From Paraburkholderia sp. (lineage in GTDB: Bacteria > Pseudomonadota > Gammaproteobacteria > Burkholderiales > Burkholderiaceae): a stretch of DNA of 64,000 bases. The DNA lies in contig SCRN01000040.1 in NCBI GenBank assembly GCA_004322045.1, positions 1-64,000 on the forward strand, in the 5' to 3' direction. Below, piece by piece: positions 18,512 through 27,954 of the stretch (positions within the stretch are counted from its first letter, which is position 1; each line of letters opens with the position of its first letter). The position numbers and the translations under genes are program-made. Below the pieces are notes generated by a model. That model did not search any database. It worked only from the letters and a program-made list of their open reading frames with translations, and had not been told where the DNA came from.

Positions 18512-19639
18512 ATGCCCACGCCCGAACCGATGCCCGTCGACATCGACGAAGTGCGCACACGTGTCGAAAATCGGATTGGCTTCATCGAACTGAATCGACC
18601 GCAAGCGCTCAACGCACTATCTCTTCCGATGATTGGAGCGATGCAGGCTGCGCTCGACGCTTGGCGCGACGATCCGCGCGTGCTGGCGGTTCTCGTGCGC
18701 AGCCTGCATCCGCGCGCGTTCTGCGCCGGCGGCGACGTGCGGTACTTCTATGAGGCGGGACGGCGGGGCGATCTCGCAGGACGCGATGCGTTCTTCGTCG
18801 GCGAATACACGCTCGATCACGCCATCTTCGCTTACGGCAAGCCCTACATTGCGCTGATGGAAGGCGTGGTCATGGGCGGCGGCATGGGCATCTCGCAAGG
18901 CGCGCATCGCACGGGCGGGCTGCGCATCGTCAGCGAAACGACCAAGATGGCGATGCCCGAAACGCGGATCGGTTTGTTTCCCGATGTCGGCGCGGGCTGG
19001 TTTCTCGCGCGCACGCCCGGCGCGATCGGCCGCTATCTCGCCGTCACCGGGGCGACGATCGATGCCGCGGATGCGCTCTACGCCGGACTGGCCGATGCCT
19101 ACCTCGATACGGCGGCGATACCGCGGCTCATCGCGGCGCTCGGGACAACGCACTTCGAGGACAAGCATGACGTGCTGGCTTGCGTCGAGCGCTTCACGAG
19201 CATGACCGAGCCGGCTGCGAGCGCGCTTTCGCTGGCCGCGATACGGCCTTGGATCGACCGGCATTTCGGCCATGCCGACGTTGCCGGCATCATCGCATCG
19301 CTCGAAGGGGAGCGTGAGAGCGCTGCGCACACGTGGGCGCAAGAGACGATCGCCGCGATGCGCGAGCGCTCGCCGCTGTCGATGGCCGTGGCGCTCGAGG
19401 TCGTCGCGCGCGCGGAGGGGCCGATGTCCGATTGCTTGCGGCGCGATCTCGATTTGACCCGCTCGATGTTCGATTACGGCGACGTGATCGAAGGCGTGCG
19501 CGCGCGTATCGTCGACAAAGACAATCGCCCCGTATGGCGTATCGCAAACATCGAGGATGTCACGCGCGCCGAAGTGGAGCATATGTTCGTGAGCCCTTGG
19601 ACGCCCGAGACCCATCCATTGCGCCATCTTGTCGGATGA
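18512..19639 (+). CDS. Enoyl-CoA hydratase/isomerase, 3-hydroxyisobutyryl-CoA hydrolase type
   Basis: This 375-residue crotonase-fold protein has the oxyanion-hole motifs AFCAGGDVRYFYE and EGVVMGGGMGISQGAHR, and the hydrolase-type glutamate region MPETRIGLFPDVGAGWFLAR. Length and C-terminal extension match 3-hydroxyisobutyryl-CoA hydrolase (valine degradation) more than plain enoyl-CoA hydratase. The start is taken as ATG 18512. Confidence 0.87.
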   Translation: MPTPEPMPVDIDEVRTRVENRIGFIELNRPQALNALSLPMIGAMQAALDAWRDDPRVLAVLVRSLHPRAFCAGGDVRYFYEAGRRGDLAGRDAFFVGEYTLDHAIFAYGKPYIALMEGVVMGGGMGISQGAHRTGGLRIVSETTKMAMPETRIGLFPDVGAGWFLARTPGAIGRYLAVTGATIDAADALYAGLADAYLDTAAIPRLIAALGTTHFEDKHDVLACVERFTSMTEPAASALSLAAIRPWIDRHFGHADVAGIIASLEGERESAAHTWAQETIAAMRERSPLSMAVALEVVARAEGPMSDCLRRDLDLTRSMFDYGDVIEGVRARIVDKDNRPVWRIANIEDVTRAEVEHMFVSPWTPETHPLRHLVG

Positions 19640-19666
19640 GGCGGGGCCGGGCCACTGCGCTCGGCC

Positions 19667-20095
19667 TTAGCTTTCGTCCAGCGCCGGGCTCATGAAGGCG
19701 CGCATGAACACGAGCGCGCCCCAGCCCCACATGGCGTTCGCTGCAAAGCCTACGGCCAGGCGCGGCAACATGTTGCCGCTCGGCCAGATGCCGCGCGCCG
19801 GGTCGATCATGAAGACGCGCGCCGCCGTCAAGACGATGCCGCCGAAGACGAAAGCCTGAACCCACGGGGCGGCGCGTTCGGGCGAGACGCGCAGCAGCCA
19901 CGCCATCAGTACGGCACACACCGCGCTCCAAATGGCATTCGCAATGAATTCGGGCATGCCGAGCGGCATGAATGGCTCTGTCGAAAAGCCTGTTGCATCG
20001 ATTAACCCAGCGGCGTGCAGCAAGGCGAGCGTCGCTTCGCGAAAAAAGAGCGCGGCGAGAAAACCCGAAACGAACGGCAGAATGATTTTTTGCAT
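19667..20095 (-). CDS. Membrane protein of unknown function
   Basis: This 142-residue protein starts MQKIILPFVSGFL and has about four hydrophobic segments, including IWSAVCAVLMAWLLRV and WVQAFVFGGIVLTAARVFM. It is convergent with the crotonase gene. I do not recognise a family with a known function. Confidence 0.65.
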   Translation of the reverse strand: MQKIILPFVSGFLAALFFREATLALLHAAGLIDATGFSTEPFMPLGMPEFIANAIWSAVCAVLMAWLLRVSPERAAPWVQAFVFGGIVLTAARVFMIDPARGIWPSGNMLPRLAVGFAANAMWGWGALVFMRAFMSPALDES

Positions 20096-20290
20096 GGAGT
20101 GCGGTGCGAGGGTTCGGCGGCGGACCGCGCGAAGGGGCGCGGCCCGCTCGAGCGGACGCGCTCGCCAATTCGGAACGAGCGACATTATAGGCGGACCTGC
20201 CGGCAACGCTGCCGGTGCTAGGCGCACGTGCGGCGAACCGCCGGGAAAGTGCTACATTGGATTGCGATAGCCAGCGAAAAGGAGCGGGCC

Positions 20291-20488
20291 ATGTCCAAAT
20301 CCTTGAGTCCGGAAGCCATCGAAGCGCTGCGGCGCTTGAACGAGGTCGGCATTGGCCAGGCGCCGCCGCTCGTCTCGACATCGATTGCCGCCGAATTGCT
20401 CGGTGCGGGGCTTGCCGACGAAAACGGCAACGGCGCAATCGAGATCACGTGCGACGGCCGAAAGTATTTGTCCGGCGATTGCGATTAG
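20291..20488 (+). CDS. Small hypothetical protein
   Basis: This 65-residue soluble protein has the start MSKSLSPEAIEALRRL preceded by an AAGGAG site and ends GRKYLSGDCD. The sequence looks like a small winged or helical domain. Function unknown. Confidence 0.6.
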   Translation: MSKSLSPEAIEALRRLNEVGIGQAPPLVSTSIAAELLGAGLADENGNGAIEITCDGRKYLSGDCD

Positions 20489-20541
20489 CGAAGCCGGCGC
20501 TTGGCAATGCGCGTCTGTCCGTCTGTCATTCGGAGGGCACG

Positions 20542-20802
20542 ATGGAACCGAATGGAATCGACATGGGCGATTACGTCGAGCGTTACTGCTCGTTTACGCT
20601 CGAAGTCGCCATCGAGCAGGGCATGGCCGGGATCAAGTCGCACTATCGGGTATGGCGCGACAACGAGGTGGCATTGGATTGGCATCTCGTGTCCAGCGAC
20701 GACACCTGGCCGACCGAGCGGCGTGCTGCGCAGCATGCGCTCGACGCGGCGCGCGCCGCCGTCGAGGCTGAACTGGCCTGCGCGTGGCCGCGCCCGCAGT
20801 AA
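20542..20802 (+). CDS. Small hypothetical protein
   Basis: This 86-residue acidic protein begins MEPNGIDMGDYVERY and follows a GGAGG site. Hydrophobic and charged residues are arranged as in a small alpha/beta domain. It lies 53 nt after the 65-residue gene, possibly in one transcript. Function unknown. Confidence 0.6.
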   Translation: MEPNGIDMGDYVERYCSFTLEVAIEQGMAGIKSHYRVWRDNEVALDWHLVSSDDTWPTERRAAQHALDAARAAVEAELACAWPRPQ

Positions 20803-20916
20803 AAAGCGCTTGCGCACGATGCCACGCCCATTGCGCCCCGGGGCCGTCCTGGTTTGTCCCGGTTTGTCCCGGTTCACCCCGGCATCGGGCCGGGTGTGGA
20901 TGCGAGCAGGGGCGAA

Positions 20917-22182
20917 TCAGGTCGTCGAGGGCTTGTGCGCCGGCTCTGCCGCTTCGTCATCGAACGCCTCGCGCGTCTCCGGCAAGGCCACCCAAACGAG
21001 TAGCACCGCCAGTGCGCCTGCCGCGGCGAGGCCGATGAAGCTCACCGTGTTGCCGAAACGGTCGGCCACGAACCCGGCCGCGAGTGTGCTTAGTGTTGCG
21101 CCGATACCTGCCGTGAGCCCGAACAGCCCGATGCACAGGTTGTAGTGGCCTTTGCCGCCGGCGACGTCGGCCGCGATCAGCGGCAGCATGACGCCGAAGA
21201 CCGCCGCGCTGATGCCGTCGAACAGTTGCACCGGCGCCAGCAAGTAGGGGCTCGAGATGCCCGCGAATAGCAGGGCTCGGATGGGCAATGCGGCAAATCC
21301 CGCGATAAGAAGCGGGCGCCGTCCCCAGCGCTCGGCTGAGCGTCCCACCCATGGCGACAACGCCGCGACTACCATCTGCGGCACGATGATGCAGGCCGCG
21401 ATCACCAGTTGAACGTTATCGCTCATGTGCGCGGTGACCTCGCCGGCGGCCAGATTGAGCATCGCCGCGTTCGACAGGTGAAAGAGTGCGATGCAAGCGG
21501 CGAAGACGAGCACGCGCCGATCGCGCAGCAACGAGGCGATGCTTTCTCGATGCTGCGGTTGCGCGAGCGGGGGCGGCGCCGCGGCGCGCTCGCGTGCGGC
21601 CGTGATCGCCGCACGGCCGGTGTCTTCGATCATCGACAGTGCGATGATGGCCGGCACCGTGAGCGCCGCCGTCAGCCAGAACACGGCGCGTGCGGATGAA
21701 TATTCCCCGAACGCGCCCATCGCCGCCGCCGCGAAGGCGCTGCCGATCGAGGCGAAGCGCGCGTTGCGGCCGAGCCGATCCCCTAGCGCCCGGTGACCGA
21801 CGAGCGCGAACGAAATGGCTGCGATGGCCGGTGTGAGCATGCAACTCGCGAAGCCGTGAAAGAGCTCGGCGGCGAGCACGGGCAGCAGCGTGGGGCTGGC
21901 GGCGAGCAGCAGCGCACAGGCGGCGATCGCAATGATCGCGGCCGCGCCCGCGGCTTTCTTGTTGCGCAGTGCATCGATGAGCGCCCCGGCCGGCACCTGG
22001 CTCAACATGGCCGTGGCGGTGCCTACGCTCAAGGCGACGCCGATTTCGCCCTGGGTCCACTTGTTGGCCGTCAGATACGACGCAATGAATGGCCCGAACC
22101 CTGTCTGCACATTGGCGAGAAAGAAGTTCAACCAGTCGAGCGCGCGAAGACTTCGAGAAATTGCCATCGGCGCGTTCGTCAT
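20917..22182 (-). CDS. MFS transporter
   Basis: This 421-residue twelve-helix carrier has MFS-type N- and C-halves (helix 2-3 region AGALIDALRNKKAAG and later GRSAERWGRRPLLIAG). The substrate is not predictable. Its ATG overlaps the TGA of the preceding lipoprotein gene, so the two are translationally coupled. Confidence 0.85.
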   Translation of the reverse strand: MTNAPMAISRSLRALDWLNFFLANVQTGFGPFIASYLTANKWTQGEIGVALSVGTATAMLSQVPAGALIDALRNKKAAGAAAIIAIAACALLLAASPTLLPVLAAELFHGFASCMLTPAIAAISFALVGHRALGDRLGRNARFASIGSAFAAAAMGAFGEYSSARAVFWLTAALTVPAIIALSMIEDTGRAAITAARERAAAPPPLAQPQHRESIASLLRDRRVLVFAACIALFHLSNAAMLNLAAGEVTAHMSDNVQLVIAACIIVPQMVVAALSPWVGRSAERWGRRPLLIAGFAALPIRALLFAGISSPYLLAPVQLFDGISAAVFGVMLPLIAADVAGGKGHYNLCIGLFGLTAGIGATLSTLAAGFVADRFGNTVSFIGLAAAGALAVLLVWVALPETREAFDDEAAEPAHKPSTT

Positions 22183-23156
22183 CGAGTGGGGTGAGCGGCG
22201 GAAGCGGCTGCAGCGGCCGGAGCCGGTGCGACAGCCCGCGCCGGTTGATTCGGCAGATAAGGCGGCGCTGCATCGACCTGGGCATCGGACAGGTCCGTTT
22301 GCAGCGAAAGCTCGTCGCCCTTGGCGACGACACGCAGGGCCGCCCAGTCCGCGGCGATGCTGCGGCGCTCATGGATCAGACTGCCGACGTCGACCACGGC
22401 CGCTTGCGGCTCGCCATGGTTGTCGATCAGTACATCGATGACGCGTCCGACGCGCGCACCATTGGCTCGCTCGGCCGTCGCATCGATCACACCGAGCAAG
22501 TGCGCATCGTTCGCGCCTGCTGCGGCGGCTTTGCCGCTCGCTTTATCTTTCGGCTTTGACGACGCGGCCGCGGGCGGTTCGCCGCGCGGGATCGAGAGCG
22601 TGATTGGCGCCTTTTTCTGCGCAGCGTCGAACTTGAAGTCGGTCCACGGGAAGCGCATTTTGCGATCGCCGATGCCGAGGAACCCTGCCAGATTGACGAG
22701 CATCTCCTGCGGCTTGCCGGCTGCATCGATGAACATGTCGATCGCGCGGCCGATGACTTTGCCATCGGGGCGCTGCACGCGCGCGTCGAGCAAGCTGTGT
22801 GTATCGGCGGGTGCGAGTGTGCGCGTCGTGATCAGTCGCGGCTGCACGGGCGGTGGCGTTTGCGGCGGTGGCGGTGCGGGGCGAGGCCTGCGCGGCGACC
22901 GATAAACAGGCTTGGGCGCGGGGTGCCTGGGTTCCGTCGTTTCGTGCGGCGGCGCGACGACGACGGGGGCCGAAGCCTGGGCTTCGGATGCGGGAGCGGG
23001 TGGTGCTTCCTCGACAGGCGCAGGCTCGGGGACGGGCTGCTCGGCCTGCGTGGCCGGGGGCGGCGCGAACCAGGTGCTGCAGCCGGCGAGCGAGGCCAGC
23101 AACAAAACGAGCAGGGCGCGCCTGGTGAGGCACTGACGGGACGATCCGTCGTTCAT
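22179..23156 (-). CDS. PRC-barrel domain lipoprotein
   Basis: This 325-residue protein has a lipoprotein signal (LLASLAGC, lipidated Cys near residue 26), a long Pro/Ala-rich linker (about 30-110) and two PRC-barrel-like modules (VIGRAIDMFIDAAGKPQEML and RVGRVIDVLIDNHGEPQAAV). It is probably anchored in the cell envelope. ATG 23154-23156 has an AAGGAG site. It is coupled to the MFS gene downstream. Confidence 0.8.
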   Translation of the reverse strand: MNDGSSRQCLTRRALLVLLLASLAGCSTWFAPPPATQAEQPVPEPAPVEEAPPAPASEAQASAPVVVAPPHETTEPRHPAPKPVYRSPRRPRPAPPPPQTPPPVQPRLITTRTLAPADTHSLLDARVQRPDGKVIGRAIDMFIDAAGKPQEMLVNLAGFLGIGDRKMRFPWTDFKFDAAQKKAPITLSIPRGEPPAAASSKPKDKASGKAAAAGANDAHLLGVIDATAERANGARVGRVIDVLIDNHGEPQAAVVDVGSLIHERRSIAADWAALRVVAKGDELSLQTDLSDAQVDAAPPYLPNQPARAVAPAPAAAAASAAHPTR

Positions 23157-23377
23157 CGACTCAAGCTCCTTATCCGTGGCAGGCGCGGCAGTGCTGTTGC
23201 GCGCCGCGCGTTTTCGCGGGGCCTCCATTCTAGCCGGGACGCTTGCGAAGGCGTGGGCCGATATCGGCGGGCCGGTTCGGCGTCGTCCGGGACGAGCGGC
23301 TAGGATGGCAGCTCGGACGGCGGCCCGCGCAACCGGGCCGATGCGGTAAAATTGCGAACTTGCCGTTTGAGCCGTCG

Positions 23378-24406
23378 ATGCCGTCCGAGCCGTCTTTCAT
23401 TTCCGCCATGCCGCTTCCCCTCCGCCCCAGTCCGCGCCGCGTTTGCGTGGCCCCCATGATGGACTGGACCGATCGTCACTGTCGTTACTTCCATCGGCTC
23501 ATCTCGCGCCATACGTGGCTTTACACCGAGATGGTGACGACCGGCGCGCTGTTGTTCGGCGATGTCGGGCGCCACCTCGCTTTCACCGCCGAGGAAGCGC
23601 CCGTCGCGCTGCAGCTGGGCGGCAGCGAGCCCGACGATCTCGCGCGTGCGGCCAAGCTGGGCCAAGCGTGGGGCTACGACGAAATCAACTTGAACTGCGG
23701 GTGCCCATCGGAGCGCGTGCAGCGCGGCGCGTTCGGCGCGTGTTTGATGAACGAGCCGCAGCTCGTCGCCGATTGCGTGCGCGCGATGCGCGACGCCGTC
23801 TCCATTCCCGTCACGGTCAAGCATCGGATCGGCGTGGATGCCGTCGAGGATTACGCGTTCGCTCGCGACTTCGTCGGAACCATCGCCGAGGCTGGTTGCG
23901 AAGTGTTCATCGTGCACGCGCGCAATGCCATTTTGAAGGGACTGTCGCCGAAAGAGAACCGCGAGATTCCGCCGCTGAAGTACGACTATGCGTATCGGCT
24001 CAAGCGCGATTTTCCCGCGCTGGAAATCGTCATCAACGGCGGCGTCAAAACGCTCGATGAAGTTGAGCTTCATCTGCAGCACGTCGACGGTGTGATGCTC
24101 GGTCGCGAGGCCTATCACAACCCGTTCCTGCTCGCCGAGGTCGATGCGCGATTCTATGGCGGCGCGGCGGCGCCAACGCGTGAAGAAGTCGAAATGGCGC
24201 TGATCGAATATTGTGCGCGGGAGTTGGCGCGGGGGACGTTCCTTGGGGCCATCACGCGTCACGCGCTTGGGCTCTATCGTGGTGCGGCGGGCGCGCGCGG
24301 CTGGCGGCGCGTGCTTTCCGACAACAAGCGCCTTGCGGCCGGCGATCTGGCGATTTTCGATGAAGCGCGCCGTTACTTGCGCGAGCCGTCGGAAATAATC
24401 GGCTAA
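23378..24406 (+). CDS. dusA: tRNA-dihydrouridine synthase A
   Basis: This 342-residue FMN enzyme reduces uridines 20/20a in tRNA D-loops. Motifs include VAPMMDWTDRHCRYFHR (N-terminus), INLNCGCPSERVQRGAFGACLM with the catalytic Cys, VKHRIGVD, FIVHARNA, and INGGVKTLDEV. Start ATG 23378 or 23408 are both possible. It lies just upstream of tRNA-His. Confidence 0.95.
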   Translation: MPSEPSFISAMPLPLRPSPRRVCVAPMMDWTDRHCRYFHRLISRHTWLYTEMVTTGALLFGDVGRHLAFTAEEAPVALQLGGSEPDDLARAAKLGQAWGYDEINLNCGCPSERVQRGAFGACLMNEPQLVADCVRAMRDAVSIPVTVKHRIGVDAVEDYAFARDFVGTIAEAGCEVFIVHARNAILKGLSPKENREIPPLKYDYAYRLKRDFPALEIVINGGVKTLDEVELHLQHVDGVMLGREAYHNPFLLAEVDARFYGGAAAPTREEVEMALIEYCARELARGTFLGAITRHALGLYRGAAGARGWRRVLSDNKRLAAGDLAIFDEARRYLREPSEIIG

Positions 24407-24488
24407 GGGGGCTAGGCAAGCAGCATTTCTGTTCGTATAATCTCGCTTCTTCGTTGGTCACGCCGGCGTAAGAACGTGTCGTACAGTG

Positions 24489-24564
24489 GTGGCTGTAGCT
24501 CAGTTGGTAGAGTCCAGGATTGTGATTCCTGTCGTCGTGGGTTCGAGTCCCATCAGCCACCCCA
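24489..24564 (+). tRNA. tRNA-His (anticodon GTG)
   Basis: A cloverleaf with acceptor GTGGCTG/CAGCCAC, anticodon loop TTGTGAT and encoded CCA. A G immediately upstream (24488) can supply the G-1 typical of tRNA-His. It is the likely integration target of the prophage: the integrase gene lies 80 nt downstream and converges on it. Confidence 0.95.
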
Positions 24565-24643
24565 ATAAAATCAAGTAGTTACTGCTTCAATTCCCCTCGT
24601 TGTTACAGCTTTTGGAAGATGAGATTCCAATTTTTGGAAGATC
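24530..24643. other. Predicted attL region with arm-type repeats
   Basis: The 3' half of tRNA-His is followed by an AT-richer segment with two direct copies of TTTTGGAAGAT (24610-24620 and 24632-24642), 22 bp apart and abutting the integrase stop. This fits a core att site in the tRNA 3' end with integrase arm sites. The matching attR is outside the window, so the core cannot be delimited. Confidence 0.55.
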
Positions 24644-24644
24644 A

Positions 24645-25766
24645 TCAGCGGGTGGCGCGCACCTTGCGCTGCCGGCGCCGGTCGTAGACCGTTCGTACCA
24701 TCCGCTCGTCCGAATGCCCGGTTGCGTCAATCAGACGTTCATCTCCCTCGTCGCTTCGATCAGTAACAGCCGTCGGACGCATGTCTGCGAGCGTGAACCG
24801 CTCGAAGGCGATTTCGCGTTTCTTCGCTTCTTCCTCGCAATAGGTCATCAAACGGGACCAGTTCGTATTCCAGCCGCTCCGCGTATAGGGTTGCCCGGAC
24901 GTGTTGCCGAAAATATAGAGACTCGTCGTGCGTTGGATTGATAGCGCCTCGTCGATCACGCTGCGGAGCTCCGGCGACCATTCGACGAGCTTCTCGCGCT
25001 GCATGTGGCCGCCCTTGCGTTTCCCGACGGGCACCCTTACGCCGGCATCGCCGATCGCTTGCCGGCGCAGCTCCCTCATTTCAGTCGGCCGACTGACGGT
25101 CAAATAGGCCGCTTTTGCACACAGCGCCGCAATCACGTAGGCCGATGTCGACTCCTTGCCGTCGGTGCTTCGCCGCGATCTTGCGATCTCAATCGCTAGG
25201 TCGAGCTCATGCAGCTGCACGACCTTTTGGCGCGGGCGCGTCGGGTTGTATTTAATGCCGCGGCATGGGTTCACCTCGAGCTCGCCGCGACGACGACCGT
25301 ACTCGAGCACGGCCGAGAGAAGGGCGATCTCCTTGTTGGCCTTCGCCGGTGCGCCCTGGCTCGCGCGTTTGTCCAGATACCCATAGACGTGCTTCGGCTT
25401 GATCGCTGTCGGTGCAAGCTTCCCGAACACTTTGATGAGCGGCTTCGATTCGCGCTCGTTCTCGTCGAGCGTGATTTGGGCCTTGCGCATTTCGCTGTCG
25501 ACGGGCATTTCATCCTGCCACTTGAAGTAGCGCTCAAAGAGGGCTGCGACTGTGCCCGGCTCTATGGCATCGCCGTTCAAAGCCTCGGCGCGCTCGATCG
25601 CCTGCTTCCTGATCTCGGCGATGGCCTCCTTGTTCTGTGCCGGGGCTGAAAGCCGGAACGCCCATTTCCCGTTCGGTAGCTTATAGGCGAAACTGACCTT
25701 GTGCTTGCCGTAGCGGGGGTATAGCCGAAACGGTAGGCCGTCCGGCGATTTGCGTCGTCCAATCAT
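24645..25766 (-). CDS. Tyrosine-type phage integrase
   Basis: This 373-residue site-specific recombinase has an N-terminal arm-binding region, a SAM-like core-binding domain (about 90-170) and a C-terminal catalytic domain. Visible catalytic elements are Arg in TVSRPTEMREL, Arg in LADMRPTA (the usual HxLR is DMR here), His in ATGHSDERMV and the nucleophile Tyr in RTVYDRR. It is the leftmost prophage gene beside tRNA-His. Confidence 0.95.
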   Translation of the reverse strand: MIGRRKSPDGLPFRLYPRYGKHKVSFAYKLPNGKWAFRLSAPAQNKEAIAEIRKQAIERAEALNGDAIEPGTVAALFERYFKWQDEMPVDSEMRKAQITLDENERESKPLIKVFGKLAPTAIKPKHVYGYLDKRASQGAPAKANKEIALLSAVLEYGRRRGELEVNPCRGIKYNPTRPRQKVVQLHELDLAIEIARSRRSTDGKESTSAYVIAALCAKAAYLTVSRPTEMRELRRQAIGDAGVRVPVGKRKGGHMQREKLVEWSPELRSVIDEALSIQRTTSLYIFGNTSGQPYTRSGWNTNWSRLMTYCEEEAKKREIAFERFTLADMRPTAVTDRSDEGDERLIDATGHSDERMVRTVYDRRRQRKVRATR

Positions 25767-25990
25767 GTGTCGAGTGCTGCAAAGTCGGGTTCTTGTTCTG
25801 TGATCGCGGCGACAGGCACCGCGCCGTTCATTCGTGCTTCGTAATATTCACGCGTGACGAGCGGCACGCCTGCTAGGTTGGCCGCATATGGCCAGCGATT
25901 TCGCTCGAGCCAGCGCTTCATGCATGTGAGGCTTCGCGGCTGACAACCGACCAATTCAGCGAGCTCGTCGCGCGTGAGATATCTGCTCAT
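25763..25990 (-). CDS. DUF4224 / excisionase-like protein
   Basis: This 75-residue protein begins MSRYLTRDELAELVGCQ, a short helix-turn-helix domain typical of DUF4224 genes placed just before phage integrases. By position it is probably the recombination directionality factor. It overlaps the integrase start by 4 nt. Confidence 0.8.
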   Translation of the reverse strand: MSRYLTRDELAELVGCQPRSLTCMKRWLERNRWPYAANLAGVPLVTREYYEARMNGAVPVAAITEQEPDFAALDT

Positions 25991-26226
25991 AACTTCACCG
26001 ATACATATTTCGTGGCCACGGCCACCTCGGTTGTGTGGTGATACTGCAGAACAATTGTCACGCCGTGCCCGATGTCCAGCGCCCGGCCACGCTCGTTCAT
26101 TTCATTGAGCGGCCGGTTATGCATCGACGTGCCCAACTCGCTGACGATGATCGCGAGCAGTTCGGGGCGCCCCTGGAGCTCGTGCAGGAAATCGTGATTG
26201 ATTTCGATAAGGGTTCTGGTACTCAT
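25987..26226 (-). CDS. Phage hypothetical protein
   Basis: This 79-residue protein begins MSTRTLIEINHDFLHEL and has a C-terminal beta-rich part. The ATG overlaps the TGA of the upstream gene, and its stop overlaps the next start. It is part of the leftward early operon. Function unknown. Confidence 0.7.
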   Translation of the reverse strand: MSTRTLIEINHDFLHELQGRPELLAIIVSELGTSMHNRPLNEMNERGRALDIGHGVTIVLQYHHTTEVAVATKYVSVKL

Positions 26227-26984
26227 GCCGTGCTCCCCGTGGGCTCGTTTTCCTTGAAGATATCGAGCGCCTCGTCGCAGTGCTTCAGGAGCCGCTCTAC
26301 TTGAACGCGCAGATCCTTTACTCCACCGTACGTTTGGCAGACGCCTAGCTGCATGACTGCCCGGACGGCGCGCCCGATATGCTCGTCGTTCCACGAGTTG
26401 ATCTTCACGCCTGAGATGCGCTCAATCTCATCGACGGATTTTTTCAGCTCAGCGTAATGGCGTGTACGGTGCTCGATTTCGCGCGCGATACGAGATTCGT
26501 CACCCTCACGCAGACGTGCAACTTCAGCTGCGACCGAGGCTCCCACCTCGCCGGCGTCGAGCTCGCTCGCGCGACGGAGCATGGCTGCGACAAACTCGCG
26601 CGTTACGGTCTTCGCGCTCAACTTCGGCGCGGCGATGATCTGCCTGATCTTGCCGCCCGGCTGCGCTTCGAAGTGCCCCCAGGTTGGCGGCAGCTCGCCG
26701 GGCGCGATCGTGGCCGCCGGCGCGACAATCCACCAGCGATCGCAGTACTGCTGCACCGGTGCTGACTTCTCGGGGTTCTTCAGTTCGCGGAGCCAATCCG
26801 ACCGGCTAACCTTGATCTCGAAGCCATGGATCTCGAGCCCGCGTGATGGAAAGAGGTTGATTGCCACCGCGTCGGCCCAGCGCCGATGACGTGCGCCAGT
26901 GGCATCCGCCACTTCGAAAAATAGCGCCCATTCTGGTCCACAGAACCTCGCACGTAGCGCAGCCTTCACGTCGCTTGTCTTCAC
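26223..26984 (-). CDS. Phage protein with nuclease-like N-terminal domain
   Basis: This 253-residue protein has an N-terminal region (residues ~35-90) with D..E-x-K spacing (GLEIHGFEIKVSRSDWLRE, then WWIVAP) that resembles PD-(D/E)xK nuclease folds of the MmcB type. The C-terminal half is helical. A GTG start overlaps the upstream stop. The nuclease assignment is inference; no activity can be claimed. Confidence 0.6.
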   Translation of the reverse strand: MKTSDVKAALRARFCGPEWALFFEVADATGARHRRWADAVAINLFPSRGLEIHGFEIKVSRSDWLRELKNPEKSAPVQQYCDRWWIVAPAATIAPGELPPTWGHFEAQPGGKIRQIIAAPKLSAKTVTREFVAAMLRRASELDAGEVGASVAAEVARLREGDESRIAREIEHRTRHYAELKKSVDEIERISGVKINSWNDEHIGRAVRAVMQLGVCQTYGGVKDLRVQVERLLKHCDEALDIFKENEPTGSTA

Positions 26985-27616
26985 GCCGCTCTCCGAAATT
27001 CAACGACCCACACCCAAGGGTTTGCGTCCCAGCCGTAGCCACGCGCAGCGTTGAGGCTGTCCCACAGTTCCCGATATTTGGCGACGCAACCTTCGATCGG
27101 ATCGACGCGCCAGGCGGCTCGCCTTGGATCGCGGATGCCCTCTGCGATCGCGTCTTCCCAATCGATCTCCTGCAATCGCTCGACGCGCACGCAGGTCACT
27201 TCGAGTGTGATGCGCGACGCCGCGCGCGGCATGTGAATGCTTGGACGCCATTGGCGGCGGATGCCATCAGGCGATCGCTCAAGATCCGGGCCGAGTGGAT
27301 CGTCGAGGTAATCGGCGCGGTAGAAAACCGTGCAATCAGGCTCGTATGGGCCGAGAGGATGGTTGTCGTGCTGCCACGTCTCGCGTACGTACAGCCGATC
27401 GGCGACCTCGCCATATGGGCACGGATAAGCCCAATCAAGCAGCGCATCGCCGTCGAACGCCCAATAGTGTTCTCGGGGATCGGGATGGTGGAACGTGATG
27501 ACGTCACGCGTCGCTTCGGGCGGCTGCGGTTTCATGATGCGCCGCGTCTGCGTCTTGCGGCCGTCGAGTAGCGCGCGAACCATATCGCCGCTGAAAAGGA
27601 TAGGGCGTTCTTTCAT
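26981..27616 (-). CDS. Phage ASCH-like protein
   Basis: This 211-residue protein starts MKERPILFSGDMVRALLDGR and continues with KTQTRRIMKPQP, a motif shared by many phage ASCH/PUA-like proteins. RLYVRETWQ and the terminal WVVEFRR also fit. The family may bind RNA or modified nucleotides. It is coupled to both neighbours by overlaps. Confidence 0.7.
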   Translation of the reverse strand: MKERPILFSGDMVRALLDGRKTQTRRIMKPQPPEATRDVITFHHPDPREHYWAFDGDALLDWAYPCPYGEVADRLYVRETWQHDNHPLGPYEPDCTVFYRADYLDDPLGPDLERSPDGIRRQWRPSIHMPRAASRITLEVTCVRVERLQEIDWEDAIAEGIRDPRRAAWRVDPIEGCVAKYRELWDSLNAARGYGWDANPWVWVVEFRRAA

Positions 27617-27954
27617 CGCGTCCTCGCCATCAACGCCAGCTGCATTCGCGTGCGCATCTCGGCGTCGTAGCCGGTTAGCACGCCATCGAGTCGAACGTGT
27701 ACGGGCGCCGTCGCGATTGTCGGGTCGTGCTTTTCGGTCGATTTGGGCTTCATGAAGCCGAAGGTCTTGTCGATGCACCGACGGCGCTCGAGGATGCCCT
27801 TGTGGTGCATGTCGTTGAGGGTCGGCCGCGTCAGCTGCGGGCGAATGCCGAACCACCTTGCGACGTCGGTGACGGTATAGATGACGCCCGGTGTCATGCG
27901 GTCGAGCACCGCGGAGATCGTCAGCTCGATGATTGGTTTGCGCGGGGTCCTCAT
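27613..27954 (-). CDS. Small winged-helix-like phage protein
   Basis: This 113-residue protein starts MRTPRKPIIELTI. Residues ~15-60 (VIYTVTDVARWFGIRPQLTR) look like a winged helix, suggesting a DNA-binding role. It overlaps its upstream neighbour by 4 nt. Confidence 0.6.
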   Translation of the reverse strand: MRTPRKPIIELTISAVLDRMTPGVIYTVTDVARWFGIRPQLTRPTLNDMHHKGILERRRCIDKTFGFMKPKSTEKHDPTIATAPVHVRLDGVLTGYDAEMRTRMQLALMARTR

